Part shown: in pieces, positions 1 to 8,209 of the stretch
How positions within the stretch are numbered: the stretch's first letter is position 1
How the letters are laid out: every line of letters begins with the position of its first letter
From: Pseudomonadota bacterium
Lineage (GTDB): Bacteria; Pseudomonadota; Gammaproteobacteria; Acidiferrobacterales; Acidiferrobacteraceae
DNA: 38,878 nucleotides
Direction: 5' to 3'
NCBI GenBank assembly: GCA_021785035.1
Contig: JAJYGP010000017.1
Location: 1-38,878, forward strand
Notes under the pieces: generated by a model
The model's input: the letters and a program-made list of their open reading frames with translations, nothing else
Told to the model about the DNA's origin: nothing
Database searches by the model: none
Program-made: the position numbers and the translations under genes

Positions 1-495
1 GGCCTGGGCATGATAGCGGGCGGCCCTTAGGCGGGCCCTGCGAGTGACAAGAGTGCGAATCGAAAGCCCCAACCCGACGCGAAACGCCTTACTGAGCCCA
101 GTACCGCTCATAGGCACGCCGATTCCATAGGAAAAACGCGGGTTCGGTAGCAGGCCGGCGTTTAAAAGCTGGGCCCCGGCCACCGCCTCGCGCGCGCGTA
201 ATGCCCGCAGCTCAGGGTCGGCCACCACGGCCACGACCGCCGCGAGATCCGGCGTAAGCGCCTCGCCTTTATGGATGATCAAAGCCGGCAGGCGCGGTAG
301 CAGGAGATGGGCGCGCGCTACCCAATACGGCGTGGCGCGACGCGGCGCAAGGGCGGCCGCTACGGCCTCACGACTCAAGGGATGGGCTGTGTAGGTCGCG
401 CAAGCGGCCAGAAGGAGGCCCGCCGCGATAGCGACCATCCCCTTCACGGCCGCGACCACTTGAGACCGCAGCCGCCGAGCCCTTCCGATCACCAC
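1..495 (-). CDS. TolC-family outer-membrane efflux lipoprotein, N-terminal part
   Basis: The reading frame is open for 165 codons from a GTG at 495 to the window edge, so the C-terminus is missing. The start follows an AAGGAGG at about 506-512, and an in-frame TAG lies upstream at 538-540. The N-terminus carries basic residues, then a hydrophobic stretch ending in a lipobox (LLLAAC), so a lipoprotein signal peptide is predicted. After about residue 90 comes ADPELRALRAREAVAGAQ and then LLNAGLLPNPRFSYGIG. This is the typical first-helix and N-P-x-(F/L)-S pattern of outer-membrane factors of RND-type efflux systems (CusC/OprM/TolC family). Such proteins form the outer-membrane channel for a periplasmic adaptor and an inner-membrane pump, which would lie outside the window. 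The substrate cannot be inferred. A second GTG at 492 is an alternative start. Confidence 0.75.
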   Translation of the reverse strand, partial: MVIGRARRLRSQVVAAVKGMVAIAAGLLLAACATYTAHPLSREAVAAALAPRRATPYWVARAHLLLPRLPALIIHKGEALTPDLAAVVAVVADPELRALRAREAVAGAQLLNAGLLPNPRFSYGIGVPMSGTGLSKAFRVGLGLSIRTLVTRRARLRAARYHAQA

Positions 496-559
496 TCCGC
501 GCGCCCCTCCTTCTCGTCGTCCAGGAACCAAGCCGATCTATAGCCCTCGCTCCGGCCCC

Positions 560-1801
560 TTAGTCCGACCCCATGGCGCCAACAATAGCCTCTCCGAAGC
601 CCGAACAGCTGAGTTCAGTGGCGCCTGGCATAAGGCGCGCCAGATCATAGGTCACTTGACCCTTCCGTAATGCCGCGCCCAAACCGTGCACGATAAGATC
701 GGCGGCCTCAGTCCACCCCATATGCCGCAACATCATCTCGGCCGACAAAATCAGAGATGATGGGTTGACTTTGTCCTGCCCGGCGTACCGGGGAGCAGTC
801 CCATGGGTGGCCTCAAACATAGCCACGCTGTCCGACAGATTGGCACCGGGCGCCATGCCGATACCGCCCACCTGAGCCGCTAGGGCATCCGAGATGTAGT
901 CCCCGTTGAGATTCAAGGTCGCGATCACGCTATAGTCCTCCGGGCGCAGCAGGATCTGCTGCAAGAAGGCATCCGCGATCACGTCCTTTACCACCACCGA
1001 GGCGCCATCAGGAGCGGGAATCACAAGCCGGCCTTCCTGCTCTGTGGCTCCGAACTCGCGGCGCGCCAAATCCATGCCCCATTGGCGGAACGCACCCTCG
1101 GTGAACTTCATAATATTGCCTTTGTGCACAAGCGTCACGGACGGGCGCTTATGCTTGATCGCGTAAAGGAAGGCCTTGCGCACGAGCCGCTCGGTCCCTT
1201 CTCGGGACACCGGTTTTATGCCCACGCCCGAGGTCATCGGAAAGCGAATGGAACGTACACCCAGGGTGTCGGTCAAAAAGCGAATGAGTTGCTGAGCCTC
1301 GGCGGATTCCGCCGGCCATTCTATACCAGCGTAAATGTCCTCGGAGTTCTCCCGAAAGATCACCATGTCGGTCTTTTCTGGCTCCTTCAGGGGGCTTGGG
1401 ACTCCCTCAAAATACCGTACCGGCCGCAAGCACACATACAAATCCAGTTCTTGGCGCAAACTCACATTCAGAGACCGCAACCCTCCACCAATCGGGGTGG
1501 TTAAGGGCCCCTTGATCGACACCACGTAATCCGCAATGTCCGCCAGGGTCTCTTTCGGTAAATAGTGGCCGCTGCGCTGATGCGCCTTCTCTCCGGCATA
1601 AATCTCGCGCCACACAATACTGCGCTTTGTCCCGTATGCCCGCGCCACGGCGGCATCGACCACTCGCTTCATGACCGGCGTGATGTCGACCCCAATGCCA
1701 TCGCCTTCAATGAAGGGAATAACGGGGTGATCGGGTACCTTCAAGACCGAATCCTGACCGACCGTAATCTTCTCACCCATCCCCTTACTCGTCTTTGTCA
1801 T
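560..1801 (-). CDS. icd: Isocitrate dehydrogenase, NADP-dependent type
   Basis: Decarboxylating isocitrate dehydrogenase of the TCA cycle, about 413 residues against 416 in E. coli. The phosphorylatable active-site serine region reads [13 protein letters not shown]. The segment [17 protein letters not shown] and the C-terminal VTYDLARLM carry the cofactor-pocket positions. Compared with E. coli (Lys344, Tyr345, Tyr391, Arg395), the Lys is Arg and the other three are kept, so NADP preference is expected; this is an inference. ATG at 1801 is preferred because GAGGA lies 4 nt upstream and the length matches the family. A TTG at 1822 would add seven residues. The gene is transcribed away from rluE, as in E. 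coli, and the 85-bp divergent gap contains an AT-rich stretch that could serve both genes. Confidence 0.95.
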   Translation of the reverse strand: MTKTSKGMGEKITVGQDSVLKVPDHPVIPFIEGDGIGVDITPVMKRVVDAAVARAYGTKRSIVWREIYAGEKAHQRSGHYLPKETLADIADYVVSIKGPLTTPIGGGLRSLNVSLRQELDLYVCLRPVRYFEGVPSPLKEPEKTDMVIFRENSEDIYAGIEWPAESAEAQQLIRFLTDTLGVRSIRFPMTSGVGIKPVSREGTERLVRKAFLYAIKHKRPSVTLVHKGNIMKFTEGAFRQWGMDLARREFGATEQEGRLVIPAPDGASVVVKDVIADAFLQQILLRPEDYSVIATLNLNGDYISDALAAQVGGIGMAPGANLSDSVAMFEATHGTAPRYAGQDKVNPSSLILSAEMMLRHMGWTEAADLIVHGLGAALRKGQVTYDLARLMPGATELSCSGFGEAIVGAMGSD

Positions 1802-1837
1802 GCGTTCCTCGTTTAGGTCCAACCCAGCCTACGCATA

Positions 1838-1843
1838 TATAAT
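1838..1843 (+). promoter_or_regulatory. Probable -10 box of the rluE-nudJ-mnmA operon
   Basis: A perfect TATAAT lies 43 bp before the rluE start, within the icd/rluE divergent gap. The surrounding ATATATAAT tract is the only AT-rich block there, so the icd promoter may overlap it on the other strand. No convincing -35 box was found at the usual spacing. Confidence 0.45.
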
Positions 1844-1886
1844 GCCCTTAAGTATCCGATTGTAGCGGACAGGAAGCGGGCAGGAC

Positions 1887-2426
1887 ATGGCGCGGTTGAT
1901 TCTTTTTAACAAACCTTACGGAGTACTTACGCAATTCACGGACCGCCACGGACGGCCGACCCTTAAGGACTTCATCGACATTCCTCACGTCTATCCCGCC
2001 GGACGGCTCGACCTGGATTCCGAAGGTCTGCTCCTGCTCACCGACTCTGGTCGGCTCGCCGCCGATATCACCCGGCCCGGACGCGGTTGGCCCAAGGTCT
2101 ACTGGGCGCAAGTCGAAGGCGTTCCCGATGCCCAGGCTCTGACAACGCTCGCGCGCGGCGTCATCTTGGATGGCGTCCGCACCCGACCGGCTGAGGTCGA
2201 GCCCGTGGCCGAACCGCCCTTATGGCCACGTACCCCTCCGATCCGGGTCCGGCTTACCTTAAAAACGAGTTGGATCGCGATCACCCTACGCGAGGGACGC
2301 AATCGCCAAGTGCGGCGCATGACGGCCGCGGTGGGCCATCCCACCTTGCGCCTCGTCCGCTATCGCGTGGGCGCCCATACAATCGATGCGCTTCCCAGCG
2401 GGGAATGGCGCGAAACGGAGGCCTAA
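1887..2426 (+). CDS. rluE: 23S rRNA pseudouridine synthase, RluE-like
   Basis: RsuA-family pseudouridine synthase of 179 residues. It opens directly with the catalytic domain ([17 protein letters not shown]) and lacks the N-terminal S4 domain, which is typical of RluE. The catalytic aspartate is in [15 protein letters not shown], and the late motif is [20 protein letters not shown]. In E. coli RluE modifies U2457 of 23S rRNA; the same target is inferred here. The first gene of rluE-nudJ-mnmA, it ends 2 bp before nudJ. Divergence from icd and the following order match E. coli, which supports the specific assignment over other RsuA paralogues. Confidence 0.92.
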   Translation: MARLILFNKPYGVLTQFTDRHGRPTLKDFIDIPHVYPAGRLDLDSEGLLLLTDSGRLAADITRPGRGWPKVYWAQVEGVPDAQALTTLARGVILDGVRTRPAEVEPVAEPPLWPRTPPIRVRLTLKTSWIAITLREGRNRQVRRMTAAVGHPTLRLVRYRVGAHTIDALPSGEWRETEA

Positions 2427-2428
2427 GA

Positions 2429-2872
2429 ATGGCTCTTGATATTCATGTGACGGTGGCCGCAGTCGTAGAGCAGGAAGGGCGATTTTTGTGTGTCGAAGAA
2501 GAGGTGTGCGGGCAAATTGTCTTGAACCAGCCGGCCGGTCACCTGGAGGCCAATGAGTCGCTGCTCGAAGCGGTGGTCCGCGAGACTTACGAGGAGACGG
2601 CCTTTGTCTTCGTTCCCCGCGCCCTGCTCGGCGTCTATCACTACACGAGCGCCTCGGGAGTGGCCTATCTGCGCTTTGCCTTCCGGGGCGAGGTCACAGA
2701 ACACCACCCGAACCAACCGCTAGATACCGGCATAAGACGCGCTTTGTGGCTCTCCTGGTCGGAACTTTGGGGACGCCGCCATGAGCATCGCGGTCCGCAG
2801 GTGATGCGGGCCCTAGAGGACTATCGTGACGGGCACTCCTACCCCCTGGAGCTTGTAACTTATCCTCTATGA
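2429..2872 (+). CDS. nudJ: Nudix hydrolase NudJ (phosphatase NudJ family)
   Basis: A 147-residue Nudix protein. The Nudix box is GHLEANESLLEAVVRETYEETAF, fitting GX5EX7REUXEEXGU except that the final glycine is alanine. The preceding NQPAGH is typical of NudJ. In E. coli, NudJ hydrolyses nucleoside di- and triphosphates and the thiamine precursor HMP-PP. The start at ATG 2429 gives MALDIHVTVAAVVEQ, the normal family N-terminus. The longer open frame from 2222 overlaps rluE and is not needed. The stop overlaps the mnmA start (ATGA at 2869), indicating translational coupling. Its place between rluE and mnmA matches E. coli. Confidence 0.9.
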   Translation: MALDIHVTVAAVVEQEGRFLCVEEEVCGQIVLNQPAGHLEANESLLEAVVRETYEETAFVFVPRALLGVYHYTSASGVAYLRFAFRGEVTEHHPNQPLDTGIRRALWLSWSELWGRRHEHRGPQVMRALEDYRDGHSYPLELVTYPL

Positions 2873-3945
2873 AAACTCATGTCGTAGTCGCGCTCTCGGG
2901 CGGGGTTGATTCAGCGGTTGCCGCGGCCCTTCTCCAAGGCCAAGGTTACCGGGTCTCGGGCCTCTTCATGAAGAATTGGGAGGACTTCGACACACCCACC
3001 TTTTGCCCATCGGCCGTAGATTATGAATCGGCACGCGCGGTGGCCGAACTCCTGGAAATTCCACTCCACACCGCCAACTTTTCTGCCGATTACCGCACGC
3101 GCGTCTTCGATCGCTTTTTGGCCGATTGCGTAGCCGGACTCACGCCCAACCCCGACGTCCTGTGCAATAGGGAGATCAAATTCGACGTCTTTTGGCATCA
3201 CGCCCGCGCCCTCGGCGCGGACCTCATGGCGACTGGTCACTACGCCCGGGTAGTGGTCACCGATGGCCAGCATCGACTGCTCACAGCCTGCGACCCCGAC
3301 AAAGACCAAAGCTATTTCCTGCACACCATAGACCCGCATATTCTCCCCTATGTACTGTTTCCGATTGGCGCGTTTCGCAAAACGGAGGTGCGCGCAAAGG
3401 CTCGGTCTTTGGGTCTTGGTAACTCCGAACGCAAAGGCAGCAGCGGCATTTGTTTTATTGGCGAACGCCATTTTAAACCCTTTCTTGAACGTTACCTGAA
3501 AGGCGAACCCGGCCCGATCTATACACCCGATGGAGTCCTCAAGGGCCACCACGAGGGGCTTATGTTCTACACCATCGGCCAACGCCAGGGGCTCGGCATA
3601 GGCGGCCCCGGCGACGCTTGGTACGTAGCCCAGAAACGCCGGACGGATAACGCCCTCATTGTGGTCCAAGGGGCCGAACACCCCTCTCTCTACCGCGAAG
3701 CGTGCGAAACCGCCGCTCCCCAGTGGCTCGGGGCGCCCCCGCCCCTTCCCTGGCAAGGGCACGTCAAGATTCGCTATCGCCAGGAAGCACAACCGGTCCG
3801 CGTGGAAGAGGACGCCAAAAACGGTTTGCGCCTCCGCTTCCCTAGTCCGCAGCGGGCGATAACGCCTGGCCAATCCGCGGTGTTCTACGAAGGTCCAGTC
3901 TGCTTAGGGGGCGCTGTGATTCGCGAAGAGGACGAAAGCTTCTAG
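2869..3945 (+). CDS. mnmA: tRNA-specific 2-thiouridylase MnmA
   Basis: Sulfurates U34 of tRNA-Lys, -Glu and -Gln in the cytosol, using persulfide sulfur from the Tus/IscS relay. At 358 residues it is close to the usual length. The PP-loop ATP pyrophosphatase motif SGGVDS is at residues 10-15. The two catalytic cysteines are Cys99 (NPDVLCNREIKF) and Cys195 (SSGICFIGER). The tRNA-binding ATGHYAR and DKDQSYFLH segments are also present. It is the last gene of rluE-nudJ-mnmA. In E. coli hflD and purB follow; here purB follows after about 790 bp and hflD is not recognisable. Confidence 0.96.
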   Translation: MKTHVVVALSGGVDSAVAAALLQGQGYRVSGLFMKNWEDFDTPTFCPSAVDYESARAVAELLEIPLHTANFSADYRTRVFDRFLADCVAGLTPNPDVLCNREIKFDVFWHHARALGADLMATGHYARVVVTDGQHRLLTACDPDKDQSYFLHTIDPHILPYVLFPIGAFRKTEVRAKARSLGLGNSERKGSSGICFIGERHFKPFLERYLKGEPGPIYTPDGVLKGHHEGLMFYTIGQRQGLGIGGPGDAWYVAQKRRTDNALIVVQGAEHPSLYREACETAAPQWLGAPPPLPWQGHVKIRYRQEAQPVRVEEDAKNGLRLRFPSPQRAITPGQSAVFYEGPVCLGGAVIREEDESF

Positions 3946-4093
3946 TCCAGCGTCACACATTCGCTGTCGATGGCGCATGAAAAGCACCGTCACACGCGCA
4001 GGGAGCCCTGCCGCGCCTCCTCGCCAAAACCCACAGCAGCCTCGTCGCCTCCCAGGGAGAGGCTATCGTGACAGGGATGACAAGACCCGCAGA
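3946..4093. other. Intergenic spacer between mnmA and the UDG-like remnant
   Basis: No supportable gene was found, and no trace of HflD in any frame. An imperfect dyad (CCGCAGATC near 4088 and GATCTGCGG near 4108) straddles the end of the pseudogene. It has no T-tract, so it is not called a terminator. Confidence 0.4.
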
Positions 4094-4660
4094 TCAGGGC
4101 GCGCCGGCGATCTGCGGCGCGCGGCCTTTGAGGCGCGGCGTCATTTCGGCCTTAAGCCAGGGATTACGCCTAAGCCAGTGATTATTCCGTCCCAAAAGGT
4201 GCGGCAAAGGCCAAAACGCGCCATAATCCGCCCACTGGCGCACCGTCTCCGTGAGCGTTTCGAGTACGCTTTCGCCTAAGTGGTCACTTTGGGCATGGTG
4301 CCCAACCCACATCAGGCACGTTCCTGGTATCGCGTGGCATAAGCGTATGAACCAAAGCGGCGCGCAGCGGTAAATCGCTGCGGTCGCCGGTGCGGGGGTA
4401 GCAGACCGTAGGAGCCAGCGCCACCTGCGGACCGTAGAAAAGACCACGGTCGGCCCCGAGTCATGGCCGCAAGCGCTCGCCACACCGGTCGTTCCAAGGG
4501 ATGCCCGTGTCGTGCCCGACGGGCCCCAGGATCCGACCTACGATGAGTAAGCGGGCGCTGGCATCGACCTGCAACGCTGAGCGCGGTCCGACAGGACAAG
4601 TCTTTGCGGGCCTGACAGGACCGGACTGCGGCTAAGAGCTTACCAAGCACTGCGACTTTG
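4094..4660 (-). pseudogene. Decayed uracil-DNA-glycosylase-like gene (COG1573 type)
   Basis: Read on the minus strand, pieces of one protein appear in order but in different frames. First is LLAAVRSCQARK (about 4640-4600). A second frame has GPRSALQVDASARLLIVG, HDTGIPWNDRCGERLR, an in-frame TGA at 4461-4463 where the family usually has Trp, then LGADRGLFYGPQVALAP and VCYPRTGDRSDLPL. After a shift near 4365 a third frame gives CAPLWF, LTETVRQWADYG, PLPHLLGRNNHWLRRNPW and LKAEMTPRLK, ending at 4094. The motif order (LLIVGQAPG, GIPWNDPSGDRLR, CYPG, LPHPSPRNN-WLKKNPWFE) is that of bacterial uracil-DNA-glycosylase-family proteins. At least two frameshifts and one nonsense codon make it non-functional, and the QAPG loop is also altered. 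It sits where hflD occurs in E. coli. Confidence 0.82.
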
Positions 4661-4731
4661 GGCTTGAGTATGGACCCGTCAGGACAATGACAGTGAATGT
4701 CCGCGCCACGGCGCGGGGAGGAGAGATCGTT

Positions 4732-6093
4732 GTGACGCAATTAAGTGCCCTATCCCCATTAGACGGTCGCTACGCCGCGCAGTTGACCGAGCTTGCCCCG
4801 ATCTTTAGCGAGCAAGGCCTCATGCGAGCGCGCCTTACGGCCGAGGTCGCTTGGCTGCTCGCCTTGAGCGACGAACCCAGGATACCGGAATTACCCCCCT
4901 TTAGCCGCGAAAGCCGCGCCCGTCTCGATGCCCTGGTCAACGATTTTGACGAAACAGGGGGCGCCGAGATCAAGGCGATAGAAGCTACAACCAACCATGA
5001 TGTCAAGGCGGTCGAATACTACCTGCGGCGCCACATGGAACGTTATCCCGACCTGAAGCCGGCGGCCGAATTCGTGCATTTTGCCTTGACGTCCGAGGAC
5101 ATCAATAACGTGGCCTACGCGCTTATGGTTCAAAGAGGCCGGGACACGGTCCTTATCCCGGCCCTCGAGACCCTTGTCGCGTCCTTAGAAGCGTTGGCGA
5201 CGCACGGCGCTAGCCAGGCGATGCTTGCCCGCACCCACGGGCAACCGGCCTCACCCACCACGGTCGGGAAAGAAATACGGGTATTCGCCGCGCGGCTCTC
5301 GCGCACCGTAGATCAGATCCGGGCGGTCGTACCTCTCGCCAAAATCAACGGCGCGGTCGGTAACTACAACGCCCATTACGTGGCTTACCCCGAGGTCGCC
5401 TGGCCGGAACTATCGGCCCGGGTCCTCGCGGGACTCAAGCTCAAGCAAAATCCCCACACGACTCAAATAGAATCCCATGACGCCCTAGCTGAACTTTGCC
5501 ATGCCCTGGTGCGCGCGAACAACATTCTGATCGATCTTACCCGCGATCTTTGGGGCTATATCTCACTTGGCTACTTTCGCCAAAAGACCCGTGCAGGGGA
5601 GGTCGGTTCTTCGACCATGCCGCACAAGGTGAATCCGATCGACTTCGAGAACGCCGAAGGCAATCTTGGGCTCGCCAACGCCCTCCTCGACCATCTGGCC
5701 ATGAAGCTTCCGATCAGCCGCTTTCAACGCGACCTCAGCGATTCGACGGTCTTGCGCAACATCGGGAGCGCCTTTGCTTATGCTCTTTTAGCCTATCGCT
5801 CCTGCGCACGCGGATTAACCAAGATCGAAATAGACAAGGCCTGTCTTGAGGCCGACCTAAGCGGCCATATCGAGGTGCTTACCGAGGCCGTGCAAACCGT
5901 GATGCGCCGCTACGGGCTAGCCGGCGGCTACGAGGACTTGAAGGCCCTAAGTCGCGGGCGGGCCCTCGGGGCGCAGGATCTCGCCAACTTCATCGAGCGC
6001 TTGACGCTCCCCGAACCGGTCAAGACTGAGCTCCGCGAACTCACGCCCCTGAGCTACTTGGGGAATGCCGTAGCGCAAGGGAAAAAGGCCTAG
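4732..6093 (+). CDS. purB: Adenylosuccinate lyase
   Basis: Catalyses two fumarate-releasing steps of purine synthesis: SAICAR to AICAR and adenylosuccinate to AMP. It is a cytosolic homotetramer of the fumarase/aspartase superfamily. At 453 residues it compares with 456 in E. coli. The signature GSSTMPHKVNPIDFENAEG carries the catalytic serine loop, and FALTSEDINN and ARTHGQPASPTTVGKE are the other conserved blocks. The GTG start at 4732 (MTQLSALSPLDGRYA) has GGAGGAGAG 6 nt upstream and matches the family N-terminus. An in-frame ATG at 4687 would add 15 unconserved residues. It is separated from cbpA by 4 bp. Confidence 0.96.
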   Translation: MTQLSALSPLDGRYAAQLTELAPIFSEQGLMRARLTAEVAWLLALSDEPRIPELPPFSRESRARLDALVNDFDETGGAEIKAIEATTNHDVKAVEYYLRRHMERYPDLKPAAEFVHFALTSEDINNVAYALMVQRGRDTVLIPALETLVASLEALATHGASQAMLARTHGQPASPTTVGKEIRVFAARLSRTVDQIRAVVPLAKINGAVGNYNAHYVAYPEVAWPELSARVLAGLKLKQNPHTTQIESHDALAELCHALVRANNILIDLTRDLWGYISLGYFRQKTRAGEVGSSTMPHKVNPIDFENAEGNLGLANALLDHLAMKLPISRFQRDLSDSTVLRNIGSAFAYALLAYRSCARGLTKIEIDKACLEADLSGHIEVLTEAVQTVMRRYGLAGGYEDLKALSRGRALGAQDLANFIERLTLPEPVKTELRELTPLSYLGNAVAQGKKA

Positions 6094-6097
6094 GGAC

Positions 6098-7051
6098 TTG
6101 AATGCGGAGGCTTTCGCCCGCAGTTACTACACCATGCGATACAAAGACTATTACGCCACAATGGGTCTCGAGCGCTCCGCCAGCATGGAGGATATCAAGC
6201 GCGCCTACCGGCGTTTAGCTCGTAAATATCACCCCGACGTCAGTAAGGAAAAGGGTGCCGAGGAACGATTTAAAGAGCTTGGCGAGGCCTATGAAGTGCT
6301 GCGCGATCCGGAGAAACGTGCCGCCTATGATCAGCTTGGGAGCCAGTGGCAATCGGAACAGGATTTCACGCCTCCGCCCGGCTGGCAGACGGCCGGCGGC
6401 GCCCAGGGCCAGGCCTTTCATGGGGCACAATTCAGCGATTTCTTTGAGAGTCTTTTCGGGGGGCGCGGGGGGCGCGCCGCCATGCGCGGTGAGGACGAAT
6501 ACGCCCAACTTACGGTCACGCTTGAAGAGGCCCATCAAGGAGCGACCCGCGCGGTCCGTCTGACCGTACCCCAGCGCGATCGCCACGGGCAGTTAACGCA
6601 CGAGGTGCGAACTCTCAATGTCCGTATCCCCAAGGGCATTCAGGCGGGTCAACAGATCCGGTTGAGTGGGCAGGGGAACCCGGGGATAGGCCAGGCCGGA
6701 GCCGGTGACTTATACCTGGAGATCCAAATCGCGCCCCACCCCCTCTATCGCCTGGATGGCCGCGACCTGTACCTCACCGTCCCCGTTACGCCATGGGAAG
6801 CCGCCCTCGGGGCCAAACTCAAGGTCCCCACCCTCGGAGGTCCGGTTGAAGTTAGCCTACCCCCGGGGTCCCAAACGGGCCACAAGTTGCGGCTTAAGGG
6901 TAGGGGAATGGGCGGGCCAAATCCCGGCGACCAGTACGTACTGATAGAGATCATCAACCCACGCGCTGATTCCGAACGGGCGCAAGAACTTTATCGCCAG
7001 ATGGCTCGCGAGCTGGCCTTCAATCCACGCGCGCATTGGGGGACGGTGTGA
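6098..7051 (+). CDS. cbpA: DnaJ-type co-chaperone, curved DNA-binding protein CbpA
   Basis: J-domain protein of the CbpA type. The J domain (KDYYATMGLERSASMEDIKR, with the HPD triad in ARKYHPDVSK) is followed by a G/F/Q-rich linker. Two DnaJ C-terminal substrate-binding domains then follow, with no zinc finger. It stimulates DnaK ATPase and binds curved DNA in E. coli. ATG 6098 has AGGGA 5 nt upstream but adds 12 residues to the family N-terminus. ATG 6134 (MRYKDYYATMG) gives 305 residues, almost exactly the E. coli length, but has no clear ribosome-binding site, so either start is possible. The next gene is its modulator cbpM, and the stop overlaps the cbpM GTG. Confidence 0.92.
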   Translation: MNAEAFARSYYTMRYKDYYATMGLERSASMEDIKRAYRRLARKYHPDVSKEKGAEERFKELGEAYEVLRDPEKRAAYDQLGSQWQSEQDFTPPPGWQTAGGAQGQAFHGAQFSDFFESLFGGRGGRAAMRGEDEYAQLTVTLEEAHQGATRAVRLTVPQRDRHGQLTHEVRTLNVRIPKGIQAGQQIRLSGQGNPGIGQAGAGDLYLEIQIAPHPLYRLDGRDLYLTVPVTPWEAALGAKLKVPTLGGPVEVSLPPGSQTGHKLRLKGRGMGGPNPGDQYVLIEIINPRADSERAQELYRQMARELAFNPRAHWGTV

Positions 7052-7386
7052 GTACCGCTTTACGAGGTCTAGTCCTTGATGAGGCGTCTTTGGTAACCCG
7101 CGAGGAGCTGTGCGCGAGCGGCCGAGTCACGCCAGAGGAACTCGATATTCTCGTTGCCTTGGGCCTTGTACCGCGCCGCGAGGCCGACACTTACCCCGCT
7201 TCGAGCTGGAACCGCATTCATCGCGCTCTGCGGCTACGCCGGGGGCTGGAGGCCGACTGGGAGATGGTCGCCCTGATCATGGATCTCTTGCACCGGATCG
7301 AAGAACTCAAAGCCCACATTCACCATCTCGAAGCGACGCAACCGTATCGAGATTACCCCCCAAGGGGTGAAAGCGAAGGCCTTTAG
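7048..7386 (+). CDS. cbpM: Chaperone modulator CbpM
   Basis: A protein of about 112 residues in the CbpM/MerR-like modulator family, which binds the J domain of CbpA and inhibits its co-chaperone and DNA-binding activity. Recognition rests on the SLVTREELCASGRVTPEELD segment, a helix-turn-helix-like N-terminus, the C-terminal helix MVALIMDLLHRIEELKAHIHHLE, and its position directly after cbpA. The GTG start at 7048 overlaps the cbpA TGA (GTGA), with GGGGGAC upstream, so translation is probably coupled. The 3' end overlaps the convergent zinc-ribbon gene by 4 bp. Confidence 0.85.
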   Translation: MSTALRGLVLDEASLVTREELCASGRVTPEELDILVALGLVPRREADTYPASSWNRIHRALRLRRGLEADWEMVALIMDLLHRIEELKAHIHHLEATQPYRDYPPRGESEGL

Positions 7387-8153
7387 CGTTTACTGAGTCC
7401 AGGGATAGTCGACAAGGAGGCCCCCACCGTCAGCGGATATCCACAACTACACCGAGCTGCGCCCACCTCAACACTGGCCGTGCAGTGCGGACACACAGAC
7501 AAGACCATGACCTCCGTGCCAAACACGTGGCCGCAGGCGCAACGTTCAATGACATGGGGAACTGTCGCCGTACAGGCCGGGCACACCTTATCCCCTACCG
7601 CACGCTCGGGCGGATATATCTCTCGAACCCGTACCTCTGGCTCCCGAGCCCGTACCTCCGGCTCCAAAGCCCGTACCTCCGGCTCCAAAGCCCGTACCTC
7701 CGGCTCCAAAGCCCGTACCTCCGGCTCCAAAGCCCGTACCTCCGGCTCCAAAGCCCGTACCTCTGGTCGAACTTTCTCGTGGTGCACGCTGGCGATGCGC
7801 TCGAGAGGCTCAACCTCGCGCGCCCCTCCCTCTAGCCGCACCTTGTCCTGGTACGCCTTCAGATCACGTTCGAGACTTGCGATTTCGGCGTCAACCTGGG
7901 CCAGAACACGAGTCCGGCTGGGTTCGTTGGGGAACTGCGCCGCTTCGCGCCGGAGCCGCTTAGCCTCATCCTGATATTGGCGATAGCGAGCAACGAGATA
8001 CTCTCCATATAGCCGCTCCTGATCCTCTTCCTGGTCGCCACTCATCGTCTCCGCGTAACCGCAAAAGGGACAGGCACGCGAATCCCGCGCATACTGCCGC
8101 GCGCAGGACGGGCAGAGCTTACGGTACAGCGTAGCAATCGGTTCGTCGGTCAT
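7383..8153 (-). CDS. Unrecognised zinc-ribbon protein with a seven-residue repeat rod
   Basis: A 256-residue protein I do not recognise as a named family. It has an N-terminal four-cysteine zinc ribbon (Cys14, 17, 28, 31: CPSC...CPFC). A charged, probably coiled-coil region follows (about 42-115). Seven consecutive PEVRALE-type heptads occupy about 128-176. Two more ribbons end the protein: CPAC...CAC (191-207) and CPHC...CSC (221-237). The heptads contain a proline in every unit, so they suggest an extended, charge-alternating rod rather than a coiled coil. There is no signal peptide or membrane segment, so it is probably cytosolic. Zinc binding and a scaffold or nucleic-acid role are inference. 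It converges on cbpM with a 4-bp overlap and has its own promoter. ATG 8153 is preceded by TGAGG at about 10 nt. Confidence 0.75.
   Translation of the reverse strand: MTDEPIATLYRKLCPSCARQYARDSRACPFCGYAETMSGDQEEDQERLYGEYLVARYRQYQDEAKRLRREAAQFPNEPSRTRVLAQVDAEIASLERDLKAYQDKVRLEGGAREVEPLERIASVHHEKVRPEVRALEPEVRALEPEVRALEPEVRALEPEVRALEPEVRAREPEVRVREIYPPERAVGDKVCPACTATVPHVIERCACGHVFGTEVMVLSVCPHCTASVEVGAARCSCGYPLTVGASLSTIPGLSKR
7628..7769. repeat. 21-bp tandem repeat inside the zinc-ribbon gene
   Basis: The unit CCCGTACCTCCGGCTCCAAAG occurs five times without a mismatch from 7649 to 7753. A diverged unit precedes it (7628-7648) and a partial unit follows (from 7754). On the minus strand each unit encodes one heptad, so unit gain or loss keeps the frame. 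Open frames on both strands here are a by-product of the repeat. Confidence 0.97.
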
Positions 8154-8178
8154 TTACGGATACCTCAATACTGCTCTA

Positions 8179-8187
8179 ACTATAACA
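8179..8187 (-). promoter_or_regulatory. Extended -10 promoter of the zinc-ribbon gene
   Basis: On the minus strand TGTTATAGT (TGn plus TATAGT) lies about 26 bp before ATG 8153, predicting a start of transcription near 8172. No matching -35 box was seen, which is usual for extended -10 promoters. Confidence 0.45.
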
Positions 8188-8209
8188 AGCAGCCGCGGGC
8201 TTTTGAAGG

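Noticed and set aside
2911-3873. 320-codon open frame antisense to mnmA
   Set aside because: It lies wholly within mnmA and has no recognisable motif; long antisense frames are expected at this GC content.
7480-7974. Plus-strand frames across the 21-bp repeat
   Set aside because: A repeat unit divisible by three keeps every stop-free frame open. The zinc-ribbon motifs support only the minus-strand frame.
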